DNA of 64,000 bases from JABWBD01 sp040768665 (GTDB taxonomy: Bacteria; Planctomycetota; Planctomycetia; Pirellulales; Thermoguttaceae). The DNA lies in NCBI GenBank assembly GCA_040768665.1, contig JAXGMN010000024.1:62001-126000 (forward strand), read 5' to 3'. A program made the position numbers and the translations under genes. This document shows, in pieces, positions 53,928 through 62,545 of the stretch (positions are counted from its first letter, which is position 1; every line of letters starts with the position of its first letter). The notes below the pieces were generated by a model, which worked only from the letters and a program-made list of their open reading frames with translations, was not told where the DNA came from and did no database searches.

Positions 53928-54424
53928 TCGCCAACCCTCCTATCATCACGGTGTTATCAAAAATGGGAAAACGGGGTTAACTTTGCTGCCTAGTGGAATC
54001 GATGCTAGCAACGAATGCAATTCCCCAAGCGGGTTATTCGAGGCTCAGATTGCGGGCATATTTTCTGACTCCTTCGCTTGGCTTAAGGAAACTGCCGTGC
54101 ACCGGCAGCCGCAGCTCGGCCGGTCTCGTACAAAGGTGTGGCTCTTGGCTACCAGCCCGCGAGGGCGGGCATAGATCTCCGGACTCGGGCTTACGAATAC
54201 ACTGCCGGGGGGTAGCCGGAAAAAATTCTTGTTTCGCCCCGATCCAATTTGGCCGTTCTGTGGTTTAATAGGTGGCGTTGTTGCGGTATTCTGGTGGAGT
54301 TGCCGCTCAACGGCCCGCCCGCCCCGCTGATCCCCACCTGAGTTGCGCTGGATAGCTTTCCTTCGGCCGTTGCGGTATGGCCGCAGATGCCGACACCTCT
54401 TTTGGCAGTCAAGGTCCGCCCGTG
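53928..54424. other. Divergent intergenic region with structured-RNA candidate
   Basis: About 500 bases between the YTV gene (minus) and the DUF1549 gene (plus). The central part (54045-54235) has several complementary segments and is listed separately. The flanks show no gene. Confidence 0.6.
54045..54235 (-). ncRNA. Possible structured RNA, partly cobalamin-riboswitch-like
   Basis: Complementary segments: CTGCCG/CGGCAG (54092-54097, 54103-54108), GCCCGC/GCGGGC (54155-54160, 54165-54170) and a long-range GGCTACC/GGTAGCC (54147-54153, 54211-54217). On the minus strand two phrases, AAGCCCGAGTCCGGAGATC and AAGCCAAGCGAAGGAGTCAG, each lead to ATGCCCGC and recall the 3' part of cobalamin riboswitches. 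The 5' conserved part of that class was not found. The plus strand would place it before the DUF1549 gene instead. The class is unassigned. Confidence 0.35.
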
Positions 54425-56113
54425 ATGAGAACAAAAGCGTTTTCGATCCTGATGAAGCGAGTACTTGTCCTCACCGCTATAGGTTTGACGCAGGCGGCCG
54501 AAACGCCTGCCGAGGAGTGCAAGCCTCATCCCGTATTTGAGAATCCCGCCCCCTTAAAACCTGCCAACGAAATTGACAGACTCGTTCTGGCGAAGCTATC
54601 AGCTCTGAATATCGAGCCGGCGCTCTGCTCGGATGCCGTGTTTGTCCGTCGCGCATATCTTGACGTGATCGGTGTCCTGCCGACGGCGGAGGAGGCCAAG
54701 CGTTTTATCGACGACAAGGATACGAAGAACAAACGCCGCGCCCTGATCGACCAACTCCTCGAGCGGGACGAGTTTGCAGACTACTGGGCGATGAAATGGG
54801 GCGACATTCTCCGCATCAAGGCAGAGTTCCCGGTGAACCTCTGGCCCAATGCCGCCCAGGCGTATCATCGGTGGATTCGGGCATCGCTTTCTGCGAACAA
54901 GCCGTACGACCAGTTTGCCCGGGAAATGCTCACCGCCAGCGGCAGCAATTTCCGCGTCGGCCCGGTCAATTTCTATCGTGCGGTTCAGAGCAAGACTTCC
55001 GAAGGGATCGCAAGCGCCGTCGCTCTGGCGTTCATGGGATCGCGGACCGACTCATGGCCAAGCGAGCGGTTGGCGGGAATGGCGGCGTTTTTCTCGCAGG
55101 TCGGCTACAAACCGACGAGTGAATGGAAAGAGGAGGTTGTTTTCTGGGATCCTTTGGGCGCCAGCGCAATCGCGTCGAACGTGGCGCCGGGGAAGGACAA
55201 GGTGAGCGTGGAGCCGGTAGCAGGCCAGCCATCCCCGGAAGCCACGCTCCCGGTCAAGAGCAAGGCGCTGGCGGCCGTTTTTCCGGATGGAACCAAGGTC
55301 AAGCTGCCGCCGAACCGTGACCCGCGCGAAGCCTTTGCCGACTGGTTGATCACAAAAGAGAATCCCTGGTTCACTCGGACTATCGTCAATCGGGTCTGGG
55401 CGTGGCTGCTGGGCCGCGGCATCATTCATGAGCCGGACGATATCCGCGACGACAATCCGCCGAGCAACCCGGCGATTCTGGCCTATCTGGAAAAGGAAAT
55501 GGTGGCCGGCGGCTACGATCTGAAGCATCTGTACCGGCTGATTTTGAACTCGAAGACGTACCAGTTCTCCTCGATGCCCCGGTTCGATCATCCGGAAGCG
55601 GATGCCAACTTTGCGAGCTATCCGCCCCGTCGGCTGGACGCCGAGGTGCTGATCGACGCGATCAACAAGATTACCGGCACCTCAGACTTGTACACCAGCG
55701 CGATCCCCGAGCCCTTTACCTATATTCCGCACGACTTGCCCGCGGTCGCCATCGCGGACGGCAGCATTACCAGCCAGTTCTTGACGTTGTTCGGGCGACC
55801 GGCACGCGCCACGGGCACGGTCGGCGAGCGCGACAACAAGCCGGTTCCTTCCCAGTGGCTTCACCTCCTGAATTCGAGCCACATCCAGGGAAAGCTGGAG
55901 AAGAGTTCCAACCTGAAGACAATCTTCGATCCTCGTCGCAAGCCGGAAGAGATCCTCGACGAGCTCTACCTCACGATTCTGTCGCGCCGTCCAACCCATG
56001 AGGAGACGCAAGCCGCGACCGAGTATTACCAATCCACGAAGTCCAAGCGGGATGCAGCGATCGACCTCGCTTGGGCCTTGATCAACACCACCGAGTTCAG
56101 TTATCGGCATTGA
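54425..56113 (+). CDS. DUF1549/DUF1553 secreted protein
   Basis: The product is about 562 aa. A signal-like hydrophobic N terminus precedes the DUF1549 domain (IDRLVLAKLSALNIEP, YLDVIGVLPTAEEAKRF) and the C-terminal DUF1553 domain (FADWLITKENPWFTRTIVNRVWA, GRGIIHEPDDIRDDNPPSNP, LLNSSHIQ, LYLTILSRRPTHEE). This pair is a hallmark of planctomycetes. Family members often carry an N-terminal cytochrome c domain (PSCyt1), missing here. The function is unproven. It stands 64 bp upstream of a DUF1501 gene, the usual partner. Confidence 0.93.
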   Translation: MRTKAFSILMKRVLVLTAIGLTQAAETPAEECKPHPVFENPAPLKPANEIDRLVLAKLSALNIEPALCSDAVFVRRAYLDVIGVLPTAEEAKRFIDDKDTKNKRRALIDQLLERDEFADYWAMKWGDILRIKAEFPVNLWPNAAQAYHRWIRASLSANKPYDQFAREMLTASGSNFRVGPVNFYRAVQSKTSEGIASAVALAFMGSRTDSWPSERLAGMAAFFSQVGYKPTSEWKEEVVFWDPLGASAIASNVAPGKDKVSVEPVAGQPSPEATLPVKSKALAAVFPDGTKVKLPPNRDPREAFADWLITKENPWFTRTIVNRVWAWLLGRGIIHEPDDIRDDNPPSNPAILAYLEKEMVAGGYDLKHLYRLILNSKTYQFSSMPRFDHPEADANFASYPPRRLDAEVLIDAINKITGTSDLYTSAIPEPFTYIPHDLPAVAIADGSITSQFLTLFGRPARATGTVGERDNKPVPSQWLHLLNSSHIQGKLEKSSNLKTIFDPRRKPEEILDELYLTILSRRPTHEETQAATEYYQSTKSKRDAAIDLAWALINTTEFSYRH

Positions 56114-56177
56114 TGCCAGTCCGCGATCGCAAGGCGAGAGACATGGGTCTGTTCGGTAGTCATGAAAGGAAGAGTCC

Positions 56178-57536
56178 ATGAGTGCGAACCACGGTTCAGT
56201 CGATGCAGTGCGGATATCTCGGCGTGAGGCGATGTGGCGGGGGCTCGCCGGCGCTGCGGGGTTGGCGGCGGTCCAGCGTCTCGGCTCCGGTGTTCTGGCG
56301 GCTCCGGCCGAGCCGTCCAAAGCCGCGATCGAGGCCAAGGCGAAATCGGTGATCCAGGTCTTCCTGTGGGGCGGGATGTCGCACAACGACACCTGGGATC
56401 CGAAACCGGAAGCCGGCAGGGAATACATGGGCGACTTCGGCCAAGTCATTCCGACGAACGTGGAGGGGATCCGGCTCGGCGCCCTATTCCCGGAGTTGGC
56501 GAAGCAGGCCGACAAGTTCTCGCTCATCCGCAGCATGACCCACGGCAACAACGGGCACGAAACCGCCGCCTACCTGATGCAGACCGGGCACATGCCGGGC
56601 GAGCGATTGGCCTACCCGAGCGTCGGGGCGGTCTTCGCACTGAACAAGACCGAATACAAGGGAATGATTCCGCCTTATGTGGTGCTGACACGGGCCCAGG
56701 GCCGGTTTTCGGAAGAAGGCTTTTTGGGCCCGAAGTTCAAGCCCTTTGCCACGGGCGGCGACCCGAACGCGCCGCGGTTCGAGGTGGAAGGCGTCGTCGC
56801 CCGAGGCATCAGCGACGACCGGCAGAAGGCGCGGCGCGATCTGCTCGGCAAGTTGAACACGATGGCCGAGGCCATGAAGGCCAGCCCCCAGGTATCCAGC
56901 GCCGAAGAAGCCAAGGAAGCGGCCTACGAGTTGATTCTCGGCTCGGGCAAAGAGGTGTTCGACCTGTCCAAGGAAAAGCCCGAGTTGCGGGATCGGTATG
57001 GCCGGCACACATTCGGACAGGAGTGTCTCGTGGCGCGGCGGCTGGTCGAGTCGGGTGTGCCCTACATCGTTATCAACTATCCCGGCGGATGGGACACGCA
57101 CAGCGGGCACTTCGAGCGGATGCGCCGTCAATGTCCCGAACTGGACCGAGGACTCGCGGCCCTCTTGGCGGATTTGAAGGACCGTGGCCTGCTCGACTCA
57201 ACGCTCCTCTGGTGCTCCGGCGAATTCGGCCGTGGCCCCAAGGTCGACTGGCAACCGCCCTGGAACGGCGGCCGCAACCACTACGGCAAGGTGTTTTCGG
57301 TCCTGGTGGCCGGCGGCGGGTTCAAAGGCGGTTGCATCGTCGGATCGTCGGACGAGACGGGCTCCGAGGTCAAGGAGCGGCCCGTGTATCCGGTGGATCT
57401 GCTGGGAAGCATCTATCAACTGGCCGGGATCGACCCGAACGGCAAACTGCCGCACCCCGAGGGGCTGGACGCCCATGTGCTTCCCGCTCCATCGGATAAG
57501 GTAAAGTCGGCCGGACTGCTGACAGAGATCATGTAG
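56178..57536 (+). CDS. DUF1501 (sulfatase-like) Tat-exported protein
   Basis: The product is 452 aa. A Tat motif (ISRREAMWRGLAGAAGL) precedes the DUF1501 core: VIQVFLWGGMSHNDTWDPKPEA, SMTHGNNGHETAAYLMQTGH, YPGGWDTHSGHFERM, LLWCSGEFGRGPKVDWQPPWNGGRNHYGKVFS and a C-terminal PVYPVDLLGSIYQLAGID. The fold belongs to the alkaline-phosphatase/sulfatase superfamily. Conserved D/H residues could bind metal, but a formylglycine-type cysteine is not evident. It is paired with the DUF1549/1553 gene, as in most planctomycetes. The ATG at 56178 has AGGAAG upstream. Confidence 0.95.
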   Translation: MSANHGSVDAVRISRREAMWRGLAGAAGLAAVQRLGSGVLAAPAEPSKAAIEAKAKSVIQVFLWGGMSHNDTWDPKPEAGREYMGDFGQVIPTNVEGIRLGALFPELAKQADKFSLIRSMTHGNNGHETAAYLMQTGHMPGERLAYPSVGAVFALNKTEYKGMIPPYVVLTRAQGRFSEEGFLGPKFKPFATGGDPNAPRFEVEGVVARGISDDRQKARRDLLGKLNTMAEAMKASPQVSSAEEAKEAAYELILGSGKEVFDLSKEKPELRDRYGRHTFGQECLVARRLVESGVPYIVINYPGGWDTHSGHFERMRRQCPELDRGLAALLADLKDRGLLDSTLLWCSGEFGRGPKVDWQPPWNGGRNHYGKVFSVLVAGGGFKGGCIVGSSDETGSEVKERPVYPVDLLGSIYQLAGIDPNGKLPHPEGLDAHVLPAPSDKVKSAGLLTEIM

Positions 57537-57557
57537 CGAAAAACACAGGAGCAATCC

Positions 57558-59735
57558 ATGAATCGAGTTCAGTGGCTTGGGGTCTTCAGCCTCGCCGCGT
57601 TGCTTGCCGCACCGCAGGCATCGCAAGCGCAACGGACCGCGTATATCGGTTACGTCTACCCGGCCGGCGGTCAGCAAGGGACGACATTCCCGGTCAAGCT
57701 GGGCGGGCAGTACCTCGATGGCGTTGACGGCGCGATCGTCACCGGCAGCGGTATCTCCGCCAAAGTGGTCAAGTACTACAGCAAACTTGGTCCCCAGGAG
57801 ATGTCGCTTCTGCGTGAGCAGGTCAATCTGTTGAAGCGAAAGAACAGGCCGGGGAAGCGGTCCAGGGACGCCATGATGATGGACGCCTCCCGAGGCAAGA
57901 CGCCGACGGCGCCGGGAACGGACAAGGCAACGCTGGAGCTGATCGAACGGATCGAACAACGGACGGCCGCGTACGTGAACCGGCCGGCCTGCATGTCCTT
58001 GTCGAGCCTCGTGTTCCTTGAAGTGACCATCGCCCCCGATGCAGCCCCTGGTGCGCGGGAGATTCGGCTGGTAACGCCGCGCGGGGTATCGAACCCGATG
58101 GCATTTCATGTCGGGCAGTTTCCCGAGACGGCTCGAAAGCCGATGAAGACCAGCGATTTCCAGGTGCTCGGCAAGGAGGAGCTCGCGCAGCGCAAACGTC
58201 CCGAGGAGGAGGTCGAGGTGCGGGTTAGCGTGCCGTGCACGGTGAACGGGCAGATCGCATCGGGCGAAGTGAATTACTACCGGTTCGAAGCCCGCAAGGG
58301 CCAACGACTGGTGTTCTCCACGCAGGCACGACAGTTGGTTCCGTACATTGCCGACGCCGTTCCGGGCTGGTTCCAGCCCGTGCTGACGCTTTACGACGCC
58401 GACGGGAACGAAGTGGCCTACAACGACGATTACCGCTTCAAACCCGATCCTACGCTTTATTATGAAGTACCCCAGGACGGCGAGTATGTGTTTACCATCA
58501 CCGACGCCATTTTTCGGGGCCGGGAGGATTTCGTTTACCGGGTGACCGTGGGCGAGGTACCGTTCGTGACGAGTATCTTCCCGCTCGGCGGCAAGGCCGG
58601 CGCGCCCGCCACGTTCGAGATGAAAGGCTGGAATCTCGACGCGACGGAACCGGTCCTGCCATTGCCTGATGCGGCGCCGGGAGTCCACTGTGTCGCTGTG
58701 CGCACCAAGGACGGCTTCGTGTCCAATTGCGTTCCGTTCGCTCTGGATACGCTGCCGGAGTGCTTCGAGAAGGAGGGCAACGACGGGCAGGCAAACGCAC
58801 AGAAGGTGAAAACCCCGATTGTCGTCAACGGACGCGTCGATCGCACGGACGACTGGGACGTGTTCGAGATCGATGGCCGCGAGGGCCAGACGGTCGTTGC
58901 GGAAGTCTTTGCGCGGCGGCTTGATTCGCCGCTCGATTCGGTGCTTCGAATCACCAATGACAAGGGCGAGTTGCTGGCGTTGAACGACGACCACGACTCG
59001 CCGGCTTGCGGGCTGAACACGCACCACGCCGATTCCTACCTGATGCTCGAGTTGCCGGCGGACGGAAAGTACTACGTTCATCTGGCCGACGCGGCACGGA
59101 GCGGCGGCGAGGCGTACGGCTATCGGCTGCGCATCAGCCAACCGCGGCCCGACTTCGCGCTGCGGGTCGTTCCCTCGAACATGGTTTTTCGGGGCAAGAG
59201 CACCGCGGCCGTCAGCGTCTACGCGATACGCAAGGACGGGTTTACGGGAACGATCACGCTGGGGCTGAAAGACCCGCCGAAAGGCTTCGTTGCGAAGCCC
59301 GTTTCCCTGTCGAAAAATCAGACGGTGGTGAGGTTTTCCGTGAAAAGCGAGCTCAGGGCCACGAACGAGCCTGTGACGCTCGTGATCGAAGGGCGGGCCA
59401 AGATCGGCGACGAGGAAATCGCACACGAAGCCGTGCCGGCAGAGGACAGGATGCAGGCATTCTTATGGCGGCACCTGGTTCCGGCCGAGGAGTTGAAGGT
59501 GCTGGTGTACGATCCGTCGTACGAGCCTCCACCGAAACGCGCTCCCAACGAGGAAGCAATCAAGAAAAAGGCCGAAATTGCCGCGGCCAACGCGCCGGAC
59601 AAACCGAAATTCACCAAGCGGCAGGTAGCCGGACGGCTCAGGCAGCTTAAGGCTCTCTATGAAGAGGGGCTTCTCACCGACGACTTCTACGAAGACAAGG
59701 TTGCGGAGTGTGAAGCCGCCAACGGGGATTCGTAG
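57558..59735 (+). CDS. PPC-domain secreted protein with SHOCT-like C terminus
   Basis: The product is 725 aa. A signal peptide (GVFSLAALLAAPQASQA) is followed by an IPT-like beta domain, then two prepeptidase C-terminal (PPC) beta-sandwich domains (VNYYRFEARKGQRLVF...YDADGNEVAYNDDYR and DDWDVFEIDGREGQTVV...LNDDHDSPACGLNTHHADSYL). A charged segment leads to an unusual C-terminal helical hairpin, LRQLKALYEEGLLTDDFYED, which matches the SHOCT oligomerisation motif. PPC domains usually sit on exported hydrolases; no hydrolase domain is present here. It lies 21 bp after the DUF1501 gene and completes a three-gene unit with DUF1549/1553. Confidence 0.9.
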   Translation: MNRVQWLGVFSLAALLAAPQASQAQRTAYIGYVYPAGGQQGTTFPVKLGGQYLDGVDGAIVTGSGISAKVVKYYSKLGPQEMSLLREQVNLLKRKNRPGKRSRDAMMMDASRGKTPTAPGTDKATLELIERIEQRTAAYVNRPACMSLSSLVFLEVTIAPDAAPGAREIRLVTPRGVSNPMAFHVGQFPETARKPMKTSDFQVLGKEELAQRKRPEEEVEVRVSVPCTVNGQIASGEVNYYRFEARKGQRLVFSTQARQLVPYIADAVPGWFQPVLTLYDADGNEVAYNDDYRFKPDPTLYYEVPQDGEYVFTITDAIFRGREDFVYRVTVGEVPFVTSIFPLGGKAGAPATFEMKGWNLDATEPVLPLPDAAPGVHCVAVRTKDGFVSNCVPFALDTLPECFEKEGNDGQANAQKVKTPIVVNGRVDRTDDWDVFEIDGREGQTVVAEVFARRLDSPLDSVLRITNDKGELLALNDDHDSPACGLNTHHADSYLMLELPADGKYYVHLADAARSGGEAYGYRLRISQPRPDFALRVVPSNMVFRGKSTAAVSVYAIRKDGFTGTITLGLKDPPKGFVAKPVSLSKNQTVVRFSVKSELRATNEPVTLVIEGRAKIGDEEIAHEAVPAEDRMQAFLWRHLVPAEELKVLVYDPSYEPPPKRAPNEEAIKKKAEIAAANAPDKPKFTKRQVAGRLRQLKALYEEGLLTDDFYEDKVAECEAANGDS

Positions 59736-59769
59736 CGGCGAATCGACCGCGTTGCGGGTAATCTCTGGT

Positions 59770-59794
59770 AGGTCCCGCTTGCCGAGCGGGACCT
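59770..59794. repeat. Family D palindrome, copy 3
   Basis: The arms AGGTCCCGC and GCGGGACCT surround TTGCCGA, identical to 35155-35179, 24 kb away. Confidence 0.85.
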
Positions 59795-60013
59795 GGAACT
59801 CGACACAAGTAGCGGCGAACCTGCCCCGCCGCACGAGGCGCAGGGGGCCGGCGTTGGAGGACGCGTGCCAGCCGCTACTCGTTCACCCGTCGCAGGGCCC
59901 GGGGCCGGGACTAGCTTGCGAGCGGCCTAACCTGTAAACGCCACCACCGGGTCGATCCCGGTGAGTCAGTGTTTGGCAACTACAAACGCCGGCTTGGCCC
60001 AACCGCGGGACGT

Positions 60014-61780
60014 TCACCGCGGTGGAAAGACCGCGCGAAACGCAGCGCCGGCGGCTCCACTGTCCGCAAACGGCGTGAAAACCATCTTCCTGGCTGCTCC
60101 GCCCACGTCCACCGTCGCTTCATATCGTCGGCGGTGGCTGCCTTCCGGGGGCAGCGGCCGCAGGTCCGGTTCGGAGCATGAAGAAATCCTGACCGCGTCA
60201 AGGTCCAGGCCGGGATTGTCTCGGCTGTCCAGGGCGAGAACCTCGGGGCCACGGACGAGAGCCGCGCCGATGCCGGTAAATGCTTCAAAACGCGAGGCCA
60301 TCGCGAACCGGAAAACCACGACGTCGCCGCCGGACCATGTGCGATCGAGCCGGCAATGGCTTCCCGGCGAGATGTCGGTTTCAACGCGTTCTCCGTTGAC
60401 TTCCACTGTTGCGTCGACCGTCCACGCCGGCATGCGGAGCCGCACTGAGAACGTCAGGGGCTTTTTGAGCGCCAAACGGACGGTCGTCCGGCCGTCGGCC
60501 GGATAGGAAGTCGATTGTTCGACGGTCACCGACTCTCCTTGAACCAACAACGTGGCTTTGCTGGCCTCAAAAAGGTCGACACGAATTCCATTGCTATCGG
60601 TGGCATAGATCCAGAGCGGCAACCTCGCCAAACCCCGCGGGCCGGACCAGAAGCAGCACTCGGTGGGCCCCTCGAACCATGCTTTTCGGCCGTGGAGCGG
60701 CGCGAAGTAGGTCCATTTCGTGCCGTCGGCCGACTGGGCGCCGAGGAGCGCGTTGTACGCGGTCCGCTCCATTGCATCGATGTAACGCGGATTGCCCGTG
60801 GCCTCGTACAGGCGCGCGGTCCACAGAAGCCATTCGACGGTTGCGCAGGTTTCCTGGATGCGTGGGTCGTCGGCCAAGGGCGGCTCGTGGAGCTTTTCAC
60901 CTCGGCCGATGGAACCCGTAGGGTATTGATGGTGATGGCGGATTGCTTCCCAAACGCGTTCGATCCATGCGAGCTCCTCAACGTTGTCCACGGCAACCGC
61001 CCAGCGTGTCAAGCCGCCCAGATAGGCGCACAGGACGTAGGCGTGGGTAAGGTGCGGCCGGCCCGTGGCTCGCATCTGGTTGATCGGCGGATAAGCGCTC
61101 GCGACCTGTTTGACAAAGTCGAGGTACTTGCGCTCGCCGGTAATTTGGGCAACGCGCACCATCTGGCCGACCACATCCACGTTGCATCCGCCGCCCCAGG
61201 CGGCTCGAAAGAAGCCGGAATCCTGAGGCGGATCAAATCGAGCAGTAATCCAGTCGGCACACCGGATCGCCGCGTGCCGCGAGCCGGGAGAGCCGAATTG
61301 TTCGTCGTGGGTCAGCCATCCGGTGATCGCATACCACTGGTTCCACACGTCCCAATTCGACGGCGGCTTCTGCTCGATGCCCATGTACCCGTCGGGGGCC
61401 TGAAGGTCTCGCATCGCTGACGCGAAGGTCTCCAGTCGGCAGCGCAGTCCCTGATGGCCTGTCCCCGCGGCCATCAGGGCGGCGGCGTCGAGCCATTTCC
61501 CCGCGTACTCGGCGTCCCAAGGCCGCGTGCCTCGCCAGGCATCCCCCCGGTGGCGAGCGCGCCAGGGTTCAAGCATACTCCACGTATGCAAATGCCTGTT
61601 ATTGTCGTGGAGATCGATCAAGTAAGCCACATTCGCCTGGTACCGGCTGCCGAGTTGTCCATACCGGTCTGCCATGCGAACCTGACCGGCGGCCGGATGA
61701 CTTACCCGCGACGCTGACGAACCTCCGACTTCCGACAGGCAGAGGACTGCGATCGCCAAGGATGCCAAGGATGTCTGCAC
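60014..61780 (-). CDS. Glycoside hydrolase family 127-type enzyme (beta-L-arabinofuranosidase-like)
   Basis: The product is 588 aa. A signal-like N terminus is followed by the (alpha/alpha)6 barrel: RPWDAEYAGKWLDAAALM, DLQAPDGYMGIE, QETCATVEWLLWTARLYE and MERTAYNALLGAQS. EGPTECCFWSGPRG holds the paired cysteines that, with the Glu-X-Cys in QETC, bind zinc in HypBA1-type GH127 enzymes. A C-terminal beta-sandwich region follows (FSVRLRMPAWTVDATVEVNGE). It likely removes terminal beta-L-arabinofuranose or related sugars from plant-type glycans. The true substrate is open because planctomycete members are many and mostly untested. Confidence 0.9.
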   Translation of the reverse strand: MQTSLASLAIAVLCLSEVGGSSASRVSHPAAGQVRMADRYGQLGSRYQANVAYLIDLHDNNRHLHTWSMLEPWRARHRGDAWRGTRPWDAEYAGKWLDAAALMAAGTGHQGLRCRLETFASAMRDLQAPDGYMGIEQKPPSNWDVWNQWYAITGWLTHDEQFGSPGSRHAAIRCADWITARFDPPQDSGFFRAAWGGGCNVDVVGQMVRVAQITGERKYLDFVKQVASAYPPINQMRATGRPHLTHAYVLCAYLGGLTRWAVAVDNVEELAWIERVWEAIRHHHQYPTGSIGRGEKLHEPPLADDPRIQETCATVEWLLWTARLYEATGNPRYIDAMERTAYNALLGAQSADGTKWTYFAPLHGRKAWFEGPTECCFWSGPRGLARLPLWIYATDSNGIRVDLFEASKATLLVQGESVTVEQSTSYPADGRTTVRLALKKPLTFSVRLRMPAWTVDATVEVNGERVETDISPGSHCRLDRTWSGGDVVVFRFAMASRFEAFTGIGAALVRGPEVLALDSRDNPGLDLDAVRISSCSEPDLRPLPPEGSHRRRYEATVDVGGAARKMVFTPFADSGAAGAAFRAVFPPR

Positions 61781-61961
61781 CTGTGCTCCTCCGACTCAAG
61801 GGTTTTTCACTGCGTGTCGGCGTTTCCGCCCTACTGACGAATGCGTGAGAGCCCCATTATAGCCGGCTTTGGCCACTCAAGCCGACCAATCAGGAGGGAA
61901 GAGTTGAGACCAGGGCAGGCTCGCCCGTCGCGGGCAAAACCTTGTCTGCTACGCGACAGCG

Positions 61962-62399
61962 TTATTTGCCCTCGTCGAGCCTTGCGAGGTATTTGTCCGG
62001 ATTTTCCTTGATCTCACCTTCGCAGCCTTGGCAGCAGAGGAAAACCTCGCGGCCCTTGACGGTCACCTTGTAGGGCATGCCCATTGAACCGAGCGGCTCA
62101 CCGCTGACCGGGCAGACCTTCTGTTTTTCGGCCAGGCGCGGTCCTCGGGCGAGAGGTTTGTTAGCCGCTTCCGCCTGCTTGCGTTCCGATTCAGAAATGG
62201 CATGGTCATGACCTGCATGCTCGCCATGATCGTGATCAGTATGTTCCATGTGGCCACGAACCGGCTCGTCGCTCATTTCCATTGCGGGTCCTGAAATATT
62301 GCCCGGCGGCGCGGGGGCCTCCTCCCGGGCGCAGCCCATGACGACAGCCACCGCGGCGGTGACGGCAAGACTTCCGAAAATCAATACAAGTCGCGACAT
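61962..62399 (-). CDS. His-rich metal-binding lipoprotein (YHS/heavy-metal type)
   Basis: The product is about 145 aa. The lipoprotein signal is LIFGSLAVTAAVAVVMGCAREE, with the lipobox ending VMGC. A His/Asp cluster follows (HTDHDHGEHAGHDHA), then a C-terminal domain with CPVSGEPLGS, the YKVTVKGREVFLCCQGCEGEIK block and its Cys cluster, as in YHS-type metallochaperones. It is probably a periplasmic metal scavenger or chaperone. It sits just downstream of the RND pump gene on the same strand. The ATG at 62399 has AGGAGG about 8 nt upstream, so the longer frame to 62438 is not used. Confidence 0.85.
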   Translation of the reverse strand: MSRLVLIFGSLAVTAAVAVVMGCAREEAPAPPGNISGPAMEMSDEPVRGHMEHTDHDHGEHAGHDHAISESERKQAEAANKPLARGPRLAEKQKVCPVSGEPLGSMGMPYKVTVKGREVFLCCQGCEGEIKENPDKYLARLDEGK

Positions 62400-62432
62400 T
62401 CCATAGCCTCCTTTGGGAGAAACGGGAAACAA

Positions 62433-62534
62433 CGGCATGGTTCAAAAACGGGGACAGGCACCTCGCTATGACATGTTTTCCAGGGGCTTTCGGAGGACTG
62501 GCTCGGAGCCAGTCCCCGTTTTTGAACCATGCCG
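62433..62534. repeat. Palindromic REP-like element (family A, copy 3)
   Basis: Perfect 23-bp inverted ends lie at 62433-62455 and 62512-62534, between the RND pump stop and the lipoprotein gene. The inner motif (AAAACGGGGACAGGC / GCCAGTCCCCGTTTT) matches copies at 2596-2696 and 2972-3074. It lies inside a likely metal-resistance operon and may act as a hairpin in its mRNA. Confidence 0.87.
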
Positions 62535-62545
62535 AAACTAGGGGC

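Noticed and set aside
54045..54235. Firm call of a cobalamin riboswitch
   Set aside because: Only the 3'-type phrases resemble the class, and they occur twice. The 5' conserved core was not found, so it is kept as an unassigned RNA candidate.
57198..59426. 742-codon minus-strand open frame
   Set aside because: Antisense to DUF1501 and PPC genes that have clear domains.
59945..59963. CACCGGG-TCGAT-CCCGGTG hairpin as a bidirectional terminator
   Set aside because: Only 7 bp with no T-tract on either side. The position between convergent genes is suggestive but not enough.
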